Below are positions 48,801-61,500 of a stretch of DNA of 64,000 nucleotides, piece after piece (within the stretch, counting starts at the first letter, position 1; the number at the start of each line of letters is the position of its first letter). Origin of the DNA: Pyrocephalus nanus (lineage: Eukaryota > Chordata > Aves > Passeriformes > Tyrannidae). Below the pieces are notes generated by a model. The model saw only the letters and a list, made by a program, of their open reading frames with translations, was not told the origin of the DNA and did no database searches. The position numbers and the translations under genes were made by a program. The stretch is from assembly GCA_038380795.1 (NCBI GenBank), contig CM076266.1, forward strand, positions 47,576,425 through 47,640,424. Reading direction: 5' to 3'.

Positions 48801-49553
48801 GTGAGAGAAGCTGTCCCCTACTCAGTGAAGAACACTTTGAAATACTCTACCAGACGAGAGACGCCAGCTTCCAACACGGTTTTATACTAATTAGTTTCCC
48901 TCCAAATTCTGTTTACTTAGAACGATGCACTGACAGGAAGAGGCCAGAGCAATTTCATCCAGCTAAGGTCCTGTTTTATGCTTCATTGCAGTGCAACACA
49001 GTTGTATGTACTGGCACCAAGCCATAGTTAATATTCAGATTAAAGAGGATTTGTCAGCAAGATGGAAGAATCCCTTTTATGCAGAATCATTTCCTTCAGT
49101 TCAACTCCTACAGACATATTGCAACTCAAGACAGCTGTGGAAACGTCAGTACTCCAGTAAAATTTCTGGTTAAAAGCTCTTGCATACACGCTTTATAATG
49201 CTGGCTTCCAGGAAGTTATGCTGAACTATGGGAAGTGTTGTGAGAACATAACAGTACATCACCAGAAGGCACACTAGGCTCAGAGTGTTCCTAAAAAGCT
49301 TACAAGATTAAACAAAGACTTCCAAAAAGAACAAAAAAATCAAGAGAGGTGCTAATATCACTTAAGAGAGGAACACAGGGAGAGGCAGATAGCCCTATGC
49401 AGGTAAAAACCAACACAGACTCCTGAAGAGTCTCAGAGCCTATCTGACTTGAGACTTAAGTTAGACTTTTCTTTAATTTGTAATTAAGATGAGATGCAGT
49501 TGTCACTGCTACAGCAGACTTTCCCTTAAAGATGGAATAGTCATTATTCATAA
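39835..49553. other. Long stretch of apparently single-copy noncoding DNA
   Basis: No gene or transposon is recognised in 9.7 kb. A 22-base T run at 47083-47104 is the main simple repeat. A GC-richer patch at 40440-40680 has overlapping short open frames without known motifs. Confidence 0.5.
47083..47104. repeat. Poly(T) run of 22
   Basis: This is an uninterrupted T tract. I looked for a minus-strand processed retrocopy attached to it (as poly(A)) and recognised no gene in the adjoining sequence. Confidence 0.9.
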
Positions 49554-50215
49554 CAGAATCCCAAGATGAGTGAGGTTCCAAGAGACTACAGTGGGTCATC
49601 CGGTTCAACCTCCCTGTGCAAGCAGAGCCATCCTAAAGCACATTGCACAGAATTACATCCAGATAGGTCTTGAACATCTCCAGTGAGGGAGACTCCACAA
49701 CCTTTCTGGACAATCTGTTCCAGTGCTCGGTCACCCACACAGTAAAGAAGTTCTTCCTCTTATGCAGGTAGAACTTCCTGTCAATCAGTTTTTTCCAGTT
49801 GCCTTTTTTCCTATTGGTTGGCACCACTGAGAAGAGCCTGGTTCCATCCTCTTGATACCCTCCAGGTCCCCTTCTAATTGTCTCTTCTTAAGGCTGAACA
49901 GGTCCTGCTCCCTCAGCCCATCCTCATAAGATAAATGTTCCAGTCCGTTAATCTTTGCTGTCCTCCACTGGACCCTCTCTGGGAGCTCCACGTCTGTCTT
50001 GTACTGAGGAGCCCCGAACTGGACACAACACTCCAAGTGCAGCCTCACTAGGGCTGAGGAGAGTGGCAGGATCACCTCCCTTGACCTGCTGGCAATGATC
50101 TTCCTAATGAACCCCAGGATAATATTGCCCCCCTTGTCCACAAGGGCACTGCTGGCTCATAGACAGCTTGTTGTCCACCGGACCCTCATGTCCTTCTCTG
50201 CAGAGTTGAAGCACA
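49554..50215 (-). mobile_element. CR1 LINE fragment, minus strand (about 660 bp)
   Basis: Two minus-strand frames carry CR1 ORF2 C-terminal sequence. From 50141 down to about 49880, residues include [24 protein letters not shown] and GLEHLSYEDGLREQDLFSL. From 49827 down to 49633 the translation includes KNFFTVWVTEHWNRLSRKV and VESPSLEMFKTYL. The switch of frame and the loss of the usual YKYLKGG-type block between them show a deletion with frameshift at about 49830-49880. The 3' end (49560-49625) is of the older subfamily type, with a GGTTCAACCTCCCTGTGCAAG-like block and no 8-mer tail left. The 5' limit is a CTTGTTGTCCACCGGACCC block near 50160-50215. Confidence 0.93.
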
Positions 50216-51519
50216 GCAACATCAGAACACAGTTAATTCTGCTCTTTGAGTGAAGGTTATAGATTTTGCCTAGAAAATGTTTACAAGTGTGGAAGTTAGT
50301 ATCCACTGCCCATCATCAGATGTTCCTTCACTGAATGACAGTCACCACTATACCTGCCCACCTCCCACTTTCCTCCTGCTTTGTAATTGTTATTACATAT
50401 TCAAGGGCTTGATATTTGACTTGTTTTCATTTGAAACTGTATGTGTTGAGAAACACTGAAATAAACATTCTAATTTTTTTCTTCAAATGAAAAAACTGCA
50501 GTACAGATCAACTTTTAATCCGTTTCATGACTAAGAGCCTGTATTTTACTGTGGATAAGGGATAAATGATATGGATTAGTACTTTCCAGAGCATCTAGGC
50601 AGTCCATGTGTAATGGAATGCTAGAGCAAGAGCTCTTCAAGCAAAATATACATTGAAGCTATCATTGCTCACAAGCAAAAGCTAGGCTGGAGAAGGGTAT
50701 TTAATAAAGCAGGAATACAAGGTAGATGCAGAAGAGTAATGCTGTTCTGCGTGGAGAAAGTAGGTCCCTACAGAGAGCTCTGACTCCTAGAGGGAGCCCT
50801 CACTCCTCATTGCTATTTAGAACCTGCACCTCTGACTCTTCCTTCTGCCTTTTCTCTACTTCCTAATAAAAATAAAAATAAATCCCTTTAAAAAACTGTT
50901 AGAGAAAGTACTGAAAGATAGGATCATTACCTAATTCATAAAATCCTGTTGAAAGTCTGTCTTTCAAAAACAGACAAATTGAATCAGATGGGCAAAAGCT
51001 GCAGAGAGCACCAGCAGCCAGTGACATGAGCTGAATCAATCTTCTCCCATGAGCTAAAACTGAGAAAAGGCTTTAGGCACAAGTCTTCTTCTACACAAAA
51101 ATCACTTACTCATGCAAGATACGTGATTTGGTGGATAACAAGACATTACCATATATAATTATCATTTGCATGCTCAAGTGCCTATTCATTAAGGCAGACA
51201 TTACAAGCATGGAAATTGTTTGCTCACATGCAAGTGGAATCCTGTAATCTTCGCTATTATTTCTGGAACATTTCAGATATTTATTTGCATAAATTTCTGT
51301 AAGGAATCTATATATAAACATCTACTATTTTGTAAGAAATGTAAGATTAAAATACCAATTTCCTGTTGAGTGATTTCCTGTAAGACACTGAGGGGGGTTT
51401 TTTGGCTTATAATTTCTAAGATGACTCAGCTGATACATGTCAGAAAGCATCAAACAACATCACAAATCCCACTACCCTGACACCTATAGCACATAACTGA
51501 AGAGGTGAATAAACATGAT
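50216..51519. other. Unannotated noncoding DNA
   Basis: No gene or mobile element is recognised. One short AT-rich (ATAAA)n-like tract lies at about 50865-50885. Confidence 0.5.
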
Positions 51520-51745
51520 TAAAAGGGTATGTAGTGGTAGAACAATGGGAATGACTTTACACTGAAAGAGAGTAGATTTAGTGAAAATTTGAGGAAGAAA
51601 TTCTTCACTGTGAGAATGGTGGGACACTGGAACAGGTTGCCTAGACAAGATGTAGATGCCCCATCCCTTTAAGTGTTTGAGGAAAGCTTGCTCTGAGCAA
51701 CCTGGTCTAGTGAAAGGTGTCACTGCACATCATTCTATGATGATT
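51520..51745 (+). mobile_element. CR1 LINE 3' end, plus strand (CR1-Y-like subfamily)
   Basis: The order of blocks is that of a CR1 3' end: GAATGACTTTACACTGAAAGAG, GAAGAAATTCTTCACTGTGAG, GGGACACTGGAACAGGTTGCC, then GCAACCTGGTCTAGTGAAAGG. After about 51730 the usual block preceding the tail (a GATGATCTTTAAGG-type stretch) is missing, and the sequence jumps straight to ATTCTATGATGATT. An internal deletion of roughly 50-60 bp therefore removed the final UTR block. The subfamily differs from that of 25.1 and 31.2 kb. Confidence 0.9.
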
Positions 51746-51906
51746 AAGAAACAGCTTCTTCAGGATGTGACTGAAAAAGAGTATCTTGGACTGCAGCTGC
51801 CTATTTAATGTGTTCTGCTCAGTTTACAAATACAAAAGTGCTCCAGTATGAATTGACTACTTCAGTTAGTCTTTAACTTTGGCATCACAACTATTTTGTT
51901 TTTCTG

Positions 51907-51973
51907 CAGCTAAGAAGAAAACAGCTGTTCAAATTCAACACAGCTAAGAAGAAAATAGCTGTTCAGATTTAAG
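51907..51973 (+). repeat. Two-copy tandem duplication, 34-bp unit
   Basis: CAGCTAAGAAGAAAACAGCT plus GTTCAAATTCAACA (51907-51940) is followed at once by a second copy with about three changes (51941-51973). Confidence 0.9.
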
Positions 51974-52370
51974 AAGGAGTTGAATCAGTAAAGCAAGGTG
52001 AGAACAAGAAGAGAACCCACTGCATTTGTATAAGATCCACAGCTTGTGCTGCTCTTGGTCACATGGCAACTTGTATTTATGGCAGCTATGTAAAAATCGA
52101 GCTCTCTAAGTGGCCTCTGCTAGCCTTGCTTACATTGCTTACGTCCATTTAAAGCAATTCAGGAATCAGAAAGAAATACTGCTGTGACTTTCATTGGCAG
52201 TGAACACATATAGCTAAATAATTTGGTGTGCACACAGTTCTGGAGTATAAATCCTCTTTATGGGGTATTTATTTTGCTGCATGACTGCCCTGATCTTCCC
52301 TGTTGCCATCTCCTTTTCGTCTTTTGATTCTGGTGGGCCTGGCTTGCCAAGATGCTGAGCACTTACAACG

Positions 52371-52443
52371 TCTATTTATTTATTTATTATTTAGTTATTT
52401 ATTATTATTATTTACTTGTTTATTTATTGTTTTATATATTTTA
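52371..52443. repeat. Low-complexity (TTTA)n / (TTA)n tract
   Basis: About 70 bp of TATTTATTTATTA-type sequence with occasional G or C interruptions. Confidence 0.9.
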
Positions 52444-55400
52444 ACTCCAAATAGACACTAACAGTTTGTCAGCCAGCAAAGAATCTAAAGGGTGCCTTAT
52501 GCTGATGTTATTGAATTTTTCTCAATTGGCAGTAAAGCTGAGGACTTTCTGATGTCTGAAATAGAGATTTGGGCCATTGTTTTGAAAGCTCATTGAAACA
52601 GCCAGCCACAAAGGGCTGTTTCCCAGAAATGTTCAAATTGTTTACCTCGTATAGTTTGGAGGAAACTATTAACCTCAGTAGCTTTTTCCCTTGCTGGCCA
52701 TAGTGGGATCATGAACTCTGCAAATAATAATTTATAATTGCCTTTCAAAAATGTTTTGACATTTGAACTGCTTCAGTGTTTGAACTTCTCTGTGCTTTTT
52801 CTCACAGCTGCCAGAATCAACCTGAGAGTGATCTCTGGGAAAGTGCAGTTCAGATGAAACAGCTGCTGAGAGCACAATCAACTTAATACTTTTGGTTGAG
52901 GTTACACATATTACAGAGTGGCAAGTACAATGAAAAATCTTTTCTTCATATAGGTTTCAAGCAAGGCACCTTTAGTGGGCTACAAAACCCAGATGATGAC
53001 TTACAGCAATCCATGCTTCAGAATAGAAGGGGGAAGTACTGGGAAAAACAGAATGTATCACAACCCATGCTGATAGTCAAGCAAGAACTTATTTCCCCAA
53101 GTAGAGAGTTATCTCCAAGAGGGTGAGTAAGGAGTAGGTAAGTACAAGCCAGTGAAGTTCTGCTCTCACATGAGCCTATCGGAAGTCTTGAATTTGGATT
53201 TGTAGTTTCTGATACTGGGTGAACCGAACTGTAAATTACAGCTGTAACTGTCTTAATTGTAAAAATCTTCACAGGGAGACTTTCCTATATTTGACAGAAC
53301 ATAAATATTATTAAAATTAGTATCTTTTGCAGTAGAAACTCTTAAGTTATAATTTTCGGTTGATGCTTGTGGAGAAGAAATTACAACAGAAGAAACAGCA
53401 TAATCCTTTACATTTACAGTTGACATAAGTACTACTAAAGAATGACTATGGAGATACAGAAAATGCCTTCCTTTACACGAGCACAATAGGCTAGTACATA
53501 CCATTCTTCAGACAAATAAAAACATTCCTTTTACCAGATCTGCAAGCTCACCAACAGGCCATACTATCCAATACTGGCACACTAGCCAGCTTTGTACCTA
53601 CTAAAACATTACAGGGAGGATGCAAAACCAGTTCATTTTCAGCACAGCACATAAATAAGCTGATCTAAATACATATTGATTTCAAGTAGAGGGATTTGGA
53701 TTGTATAACATAGTTGTGTTTGGTTATGATCTCTATAGCAAAAAAACACGCATGGTCCTTCACATGTACAACGTGCTCTGACATGCTCAGAGATGCTTTA
53801 AAAAAGTGATCTATTTCTTTTCAATTTTAAGTATTTTTATAATGGAAAAGCTATCCATCAAAGCTGATGTACTTTGCAAGAAGTATTTAACTCCAGAAAA
53901 ATAATAAAAACATTGAAAGAAATGTTTTGAGGTAATCAAATATATAATTTTTGACATTTCCAAACCCCGTAATTCAGCTACTTTCTGTTTCAAACAGGTT
54001 TGGTTTTTATAAGTCAGACTATGATTACAACTGACTTAGAAACAAGGTAAAAAGATCAAGCATTACATAAGGTCCCAGTTGTTTGATCCCAACTCATTTT
54101 CTTCCTCTCTCTCATTTCTGGAAACCCTTATGCGTCTCTGCCTCCAAAATTAGGAAAGGCATAAAAAAAAAAAGTCCCTTTTTAAGATGTACTCAGTTCT
54201 GCTTCCTTAAATGTCACTGTGGGAACATTTACCCTACACTGGTCTGTGTTTAAGGATGGTTTAAGAATTATTTTCTTCTTGGAGCAGTGGTTCTGCTCCT
54301 CTGACCCTTCCCTTCCTCCATCGAAGACAAGCTTCTGTCAGACCTGCTGGACTTCCCCTAGCCTTAAGATACCTTTGTTTTAGTTCCTTCTGCCTTGCCA
54401 AATTATCCAATGTATTATAATTGCTTTCAGTTTTAATAAGAGTCAGAGCCTATGAGTTTTCTACTTGCTGGCTGGTGGGGCAAGCACAGAGCAGATGTTG
54501 AAGGAGAAGATGATAGAGGACAGTGAAAACCTGCAGTCTGTGAGGGACACCAAATAAAAGTAAGGCTACATTTACTGCTCTGTCTTGACTCATGACAAAG
54601 GAAATCACTTTCCTCTTGAGTTCACTCCAGAGTAATTCATCAGCTTCTTGCTTTGCTAATAGGTTTCTACACATTATATAAAGCTGAGTCAGCCAAGGTG
54701 TCCTAATCTTGAGGATTGCTCATGGGTTTTGAGATCAGCAACAGAAGCTTCTCCTATGTATCACTAACTTTCCCTTAACACATTAAGCAATTAACAATCA
54801 TCTAATTAGGCCCCAAACCACAGTGGATTCACAGCCATTGTTGATCAGAGCTCTTCTTTGCTTGCTGAAGGCACATTTGACTTGTATTGCTTGAATTTTC
54901 ATGGGGTGTACATTTCTGAGCCACATTTTACTTTTTATCAGTATCTAGTAAAGGATAAGAAAGGAATGTTCTCAGCTAAGTGGTAAAAAGAACAGAGAAA
55001 GGCTAAGAGTAGGTAACAGAATATCCTAAATTAGGCCTTCTTAGCAAGCTTTTAGTTGAACTGTTCACCCTATATTCACTATTCACCTTCACTGTTTTTA
55101 GTGAAATCTTAAGATATGAAAGCATAAAAAAATTAACATATTTCAGTTTAATTAAAGATATTATGCTGAAGCAATCCAGGAAAAGTATGTGTTTTGAGGG
55201 TTCTCTTTCTTCCCTAATCACCGATGATTCAGCTTATTTGGTAAAAGATGGGATTCTGTATATTTGGATTTGATTCTATTTTTCCCTGTGACATTTTAAA
55301 CAGACCTGAACTAGTAATTTGAACATTATGTGCCTTAGCTTACTGCATCCATAGATCCATATGCATCCACATACTAGATAATGTCAATAATATTCCACCA

Positions 55401-55753
55401 ACACACTACTTAGACATTAATCAGGTTGTGAAGCCATAAACCACTCTTCCGACCAGGATACAACAGAACTTTGTGAGCGCTAAAAATGTGGGTCCAGATT
55501 TTGTATGAATTTTGTTTACAGCAGACTCTACAGTCAAAAGTGACACCAGCTAGTATTCAGATGAGCCTAGTCCAGACCGTAAGATATGACATTTGGCAAT
55601 AACTCCTTTATCCTATATGCTATGCTGTTTTCTGCGAGTAGAGAGAGAAGCAGTACAGCCAGGAAGAAAAGAAAATAGAAAACCAAATTAAAACTGGGTT
55701 AAGGCTTTACTGTCAACCCTGAAAACCTCCACCTACAACTAGCTGTCCCAGTT

Positions 55754-56002
55754 TTAAAACTCGGACACGGTCAGAAGACTAACCTCTTCTCTCATATTCC
55801 TGTTGCAAAAAAAGTGTAATAATAATATAGTCACCAGAATCACAACAGAGCAGCCTATGACCACAGAATGGGTAAAGCTGAAAGGGACCACAGCACTATT
55901 CAGAGCTGTTAAGAAAGCCAGACAGAAGTTTAGCACCATAGCAAACTTAGCATTTCGAGATTTACACAAAATTACTTCTTCTGAGTTCTTCCAGCCTTGC
56001 AT
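55754..56002 (-). other. Open frame with one predicted membrane helix; doubtful exon
   Basis: The 82-codon minus-strand frame has two hydrophobic stretches: about residues 21-40, and a stronger one at about 48-66 (VVIGCSVVILVTILLLHFF). A short tail of basic then acidic residues ends at a stop. That layout resembles the last exon of a single-pass membrane protein. Against this, there is no good splice acceptor upstream (an in-frame TAG lies 18 bp before the first Met with only a weak AG context). No AATAAA signal is seen on the minus strand in the next few hundred bases, and the opposite strand has an equally open frame. I recognise no family. It is probably a chance frame. Confidence 0.15.
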
Positions 56003-58515
56003 CTCTCCTATGTAGAGCTATTGTTCTAAGTAAATGAGAAACCGTGTGCCTCTTTACATCTGTTTAATTTACTTGGTGCTAGCTCCTAATGACTTGCTAA
56101 TAGCCCCCACCTTGGAAGTCATTAGCACATTCATTAGAAAGTAAGTAAACTCAGTAATTGTAAACATGGACCATAATACTCAAAGGAAAAGCACAGGATA
56201 TTTCATAGATTCACAAAGCATACACAGTCAAAATCCCAAACTCCCAACAGCTGCAATATATTTACTGGTTTTTCATTTGAATTAAATTAAAAAAAAAATA
56301 ATACTTTTTTCTTTAAAGATAAAAATCAGCTCCTATTCCCATCTGGTATTTCTACAACATTTTAAATTTACAGGAGGATGTTTTTGTAATAGCTTCATCC
56401 ATTTACAGTCAGTCATCTGACAGAAAACAAAAGCAATATAACTAAAAGGTTTTCTAATGTCAATCTGTTTCTGAAAATAAAAGACTTCTGATTTGAAAAT
56501 GAAGGCTACCTACATTGTAGCCAAAACAGCAGATGCTTTTAACATATAGTTACTGTAAACAGCCATGAAGGCTGATTTTTATAGCTATTTTCCCTATTTT
56601 TTCTTCACAAATATCATACCGTCAGAACTTCTCTTACTCAGAGGTACAAATATTTATCAGAGAAAAAAATTTCTGAGTCAGACTTGACTTAAAATTTATT
56701 ATCTGCCAACAAGTTTTGGAAGGTGTTCAAGATCATGATATAGAAAGCTGTCAAACTTGAAATGAATTATTTATTTTGAAGGAAGTGGAAAGAATTGGTG
56801 GATTCAGCCAAATTAGTGGAACATTATTCACTTTCAGTGTCTGACAGAAATACATATTATTTTGTGGAGTATAATATTTCTGGCTGTGAGAAGATATAGT
56901 GTCCTTGATCCTAATTAGGATTTTTGTTTTTCATTCAAACTTTGTGGTATTGTTATGTATACTCTTCAAAGCAGTTTTTAAAGTGAGCTCTCAAGCCCTT
57001 AGACATTCAGGACAGCCCAATTTTTTATCACAGTGAGTTATTGGTATATAACTCAAACTGGAATGAAGAATACATGAGAAGACTTCTAAATCTAGAGGAC
57101 TTCTTCAGTGTGGCTAAGATTTCAGCCTTCCAGCAACTCACTAATTCATCACTGAAATCTGCTGTCTCCATAATAATCACTCCATATCTTCTATTCAGCT
57201 TATTAAAAGTCAGAATACCTCTAAATTGAAAGATGCTGAGAAGGTCAGCCTTGTCCAAGTAGAAATGCTTCTGGGCTGAGTAGGAGGATTTTAGAGTCTG
57301 GAGGACCAAGGGGTTTATGAGTTCAAGTAGGTGTATCATGAGACAGCAGCTGTGGAGAGCTTCTTAGGATTGAAATTTGGGATTTGAAGGCTAAATATTG
57401 CCTAAAGCCCTTTTTCAGAGGTACACCTACTTTTTTAATATCCCTAATTAAAAAAGAAGTTTTTTATTTTTTACCCACAAAACAGAAGTAGCAGTGTTTC
57501 TAGTATCACTTGCACGCCATGAATGAAAATGTTAGGATTGCAAGATGATCCAGCTGCAACCTGCCTTATGTATGTACTGAAGATAAACCAATTCAACCTA
57601 TAGCAGCTCCATCCTTCCAAGCATCTGAAGACTTGGACACTCAATGTGTGATAATACATAAGCAATCCTCTCTGGAGTGAACTTGATCACTCTGAACAGA
57701 CATTTAACACTTCACAAAATATTCGAAAAAGGCTTCCAGAGAGGTGAACCCTAGAGAAATAAGATATCATTTCCTTTTTCTGTTGAGAAAAACAATGTCC
57801 TGGCAAAAAAAATTCCTAAACACATCTTTAGATATTCAAGTATATATGAAATACATATGTTCTTCTATGTTCTTCGTATATTCTGAGCTTGTTTCACTAC
57901 AGATTAATTGCCCTTGCATGTGGAAGACTGACACCAAGAAGCACACTGCAGTAGTACTGTAAACCATAGCAGAGAGTTTGCAGCCTTTAGCAGATACAAG
58001 TAATAAACTACCTATGCCTTCTGAATCTACTGGACTGAAAAGCCAAACAATGGAAATGAACACAGAAAACCAATATTTAGCTGATTCTAACAACACATCT
58101 ATTCATATCTTCAATATGTACAGTAGTGAGATCTTACATATTAATAAAGAAAACAATATATTTGGTTTTGGATCAAGCAACAGTAAAAAAAACCTGTATT
58201 CATCATAGATGAAAAGATTAATTTTTTCTTTCCCATGTCTAGGCTACTTCTTCAATCTAGTTTTCTAATTACTATTTTTTTTTAGGACTCTGTAGTACAT
58301 TTGTGGTTCCACATCCTTTCAACTCTCTGTAGGAATACATCTTCTTCGAGGTGCTCATTTTCATAAACACGATTATTATTGCCTTTTCCTTATGGAATAC
58401 TGGCCTCAAAGAGATTTTTTTCATAGTTTTTGTTAATTCTCTCTTAATCCTTTATAAAACTACATCAAGGTATTAGTAATAGAATCTAATAACTACTTAT
58501 GCAGCTACCAGTTTG

Positions 58516-58531
58516 TTTTTTTTTTTTTTTT
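58516..58531. repeat. Poly(T) run of 16
   Basis: Homopolymer tract with no transposon recognised beside it. Confidence 0.85.
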
Positions 58532-61500
58532 CCTCACTTTAAATGTAATTGTAAAACAAAATTATACCCATTAGTTTGCTGTGAGTGACTTGACAACAGC
58601 CTCATAAATACTTTCAACTTGCTGGATATATAGACAGGCATTTGTCAGCTTGCATATTGCTGAGTGTATAGAGCACAGGTATGGGAATACAAGCAGCCCT
58701 ATTGTTCTGTCCACAGAAATTGCTCCCAGAACATCCTTTTCGGTGCCTGTGCAGTTGTCATTGCACTCCCATTGCTGATGCTGGGTTCAGTGTCACTGTT
58801 GTCTACGTTGCGTGAGCCATTCTGCAGCGCTTCATTATCACTTTCTAATTGTTTGTGATAGCACAAGGGAGACAGCACTGTATTTGTGCAAATTCAAAGA
58901 CCCACATACTCATAGCTTACTGAGAACGTAGCCCTTCCTGAGTGTGATTAGGCAGTCAGTCACTACACAACCACAGGATACTCCACCTCATCCCTTGGTG
59001 TTTGGACTGGGGTACTGCATCAATTCTGCCAGTTTATTTCATAGGAGGCATATGTAATTGTAAGTTTTCAGCAAGTTTTTCCACTCCTAACACTTCCACT
59101 GACCACGTGGATATTTGTGATGCATGGATCTCTATGAGTTAGCAAATGGCAATTAAACCATTGTTTACGTGGGGTGTAATAGACACATCCCTGCTGGGAT
59201 AATATACACACAGTATAAAAGGTGCAGTTCTGTCAACTGAAATAAAAAGTGCTCTAATTTCATGCTGTATAACAAATGAACAGCCTAACAGCCTGATTTC
59301 CCCCATCAATGTGCCATTATAAATTATAAACTGAATTGATATAGTTTAATAAAAGCATAAAATAGAAATAACTACATACAATTGAATGGTATATTAAGGT
59401 ATATTTATTTATCCACTTTGAAGAAATCTTCTACCTACAATCAGTGTTATTTCCTGATACTGTAAGAAATTGCTGCTAAATAAGTTTTTCATTTGAAGAT
59501 TTGTCTGTCTATTTAAATTGTCAAGTAAAACCATCTAATTCTGACTTTCAAGTGTCAACTAACTTCATCTATACTGCTAAGTAAGTTGTGCTAATGAACA
59601 GTTGTACTTTGCCTAGTTTATGAGGGTGTAGCTTCAGTTTCCAATCTGCACTTTGCCACATCTGCTAAACTACCAACCTCCAAAATCTTTTCCCAGAAGT
59701 TAAATGTAGACCACAGTCTGAAACACAGCTGACATGTCCCTTACTACAGTGGAATGACTTAACGGTAGATGAAATCATTAGTTGTTTGTGGTCTCCAGCA
59801 ATGTAAAACAGTATAGCCCTTGCTACAAAGCATGAAAACCAAATAAAAATATTACATTCTATTGTTTCAATTCTGCTCAGGGTTGTTCCTTATATGCCAA
59901 CTGGACTTTTTAAACTTTATGTCATTAACTTTGAATCTTAGACTACTTGAAAAGGCTTTCTGATTTTATAGTGTCAGTACAAATTAAAGTATGATGATCT
60001 CGTCCTCAGAAATTTAACAGATGGTTTTCTATGTTAAAACAAAGTTAAGAAATATATTAGTAGAATGTGGAGACTGAAAATTTTCCAGACTCTTAGATCT
60101 AAAAGTCCACAGTTCAGGGATGGCATTATTTTCAGGGACAGAAAAATTATTCTGGAAGAAAAGGTAGATTTGAGCAGAAACTGAAGCACCTGATAAAATT
60201 AAATGCCAAAGGATTGAAAAAACCCTCTGAAAATGGATGGTTCCTTTCTCTTCTGTTTCCTAGATGCCATGTTTCTTCATGTGTTCTTGTACAGCACACA
60301 CTTTGCCTCCACAGGTCACCCCCTCCTGCTCTGAGCAGCACACTCATTCCAAGCAGCACAATCTCTCATAGGGGCTGGATGGTACATGTGTCTGTCGGGC
60401 CATGGGACTTTGTAGGCATCATCGTAAATGCTGCCTTTAATTATGACCTGGAGATGGAAAACAGCTATGTCAGAATCTTGTAGTGATCATTCATTGTTGT
60501 GTTATGCTCTCCCAGACCCAGATATATAAATAGTATCCACTCTCTTATTGTCAGTCTTCTAGTTTAGCTGCTTTGCTGGCCCCTTCTACTCCTTTATGCT
60601 TGTATTGTTGATTTAATTTTTTTTAACTGAGAGACAAGGCAGCGAGATGAAGATTAAAGAAAACCAAATGCCTATGCTCATCAAAGTACATGTATTCCCA
60701 TTACAGACTATAAATACCAACTCCTCTTCACACAGCTGTTAGAAGTGAAGGTTCACATCACACAGTGGAGCATATCACACCAGATCATCCCTCACAAGCC
60801 TTGCAGATAAACTGTGAAGTTGATTTCTTCTGGGAAGATATCAGTCTTTATTTTTACTTTATCCATAAGTGATGTGCATTTTAGTTGCATGGATAAGCTT
60901 TGTCAGTTCATCTGAGAACTTTCCATGTTGAAGATAAAGAATGCATCAACATGGCACATTTGTAATGGTGAACCGGCAGTTTGCAAACAAAATGCAAACA
61001 AAGTTAAAAGTTAAAAATATTTTTACAAATAATAATAGCTTATTAAGTGGCACTGGTCTAGCATGGCCACTGTAATTGCCCATGTAAAGTTAACTTCTAA
61101 AATAGCTATGGTTTGCTCTTTTCATTTATCTTGACAGAAGCTATAATTAATTTAAGAAAAGATTATCAACTCTTCTAAAACAATAGCTTAAAAGTATCAG
61201 TAAGTCTCTCAAAAAGCATCTAGGACAGGATCACTATTCCTTACAGAAGAAAAATATGGCTGTTAGAGTCGAGGAAGGTGTATCTTTTTATCTGTACTAT
61301 TGCAGATGTACAAGCTAACACCTGGCACTCTAATCTGTTTCACATTAGACAGCTTTCTGGCCCTCTTTCAGATTCTCTTTCAGCTATTCATTCTCATTTC
61401 AGGATCCAAATTCTGCTTTCTTTAGGGTCCATAATAATACTTCCCTTAATATCTCTTCGGTCAGAAGTTCCACCTGAGTTGTATAAACACAGGCAAAATA

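Noticed and set aside
57028..57339. 103-codon minus-strand open frame with globular-looking composition
   Set aside because: No recognisable motif, and the opposite strand is equally open. Without conservation data it cannot be supported.
59205..59250. TATAAAAG followed by AATAAAA about 28 bp later, promoter-like
   Set aside because: The spacing is too short for any transcript unit, and AT-rich DNA gives such motifs often.
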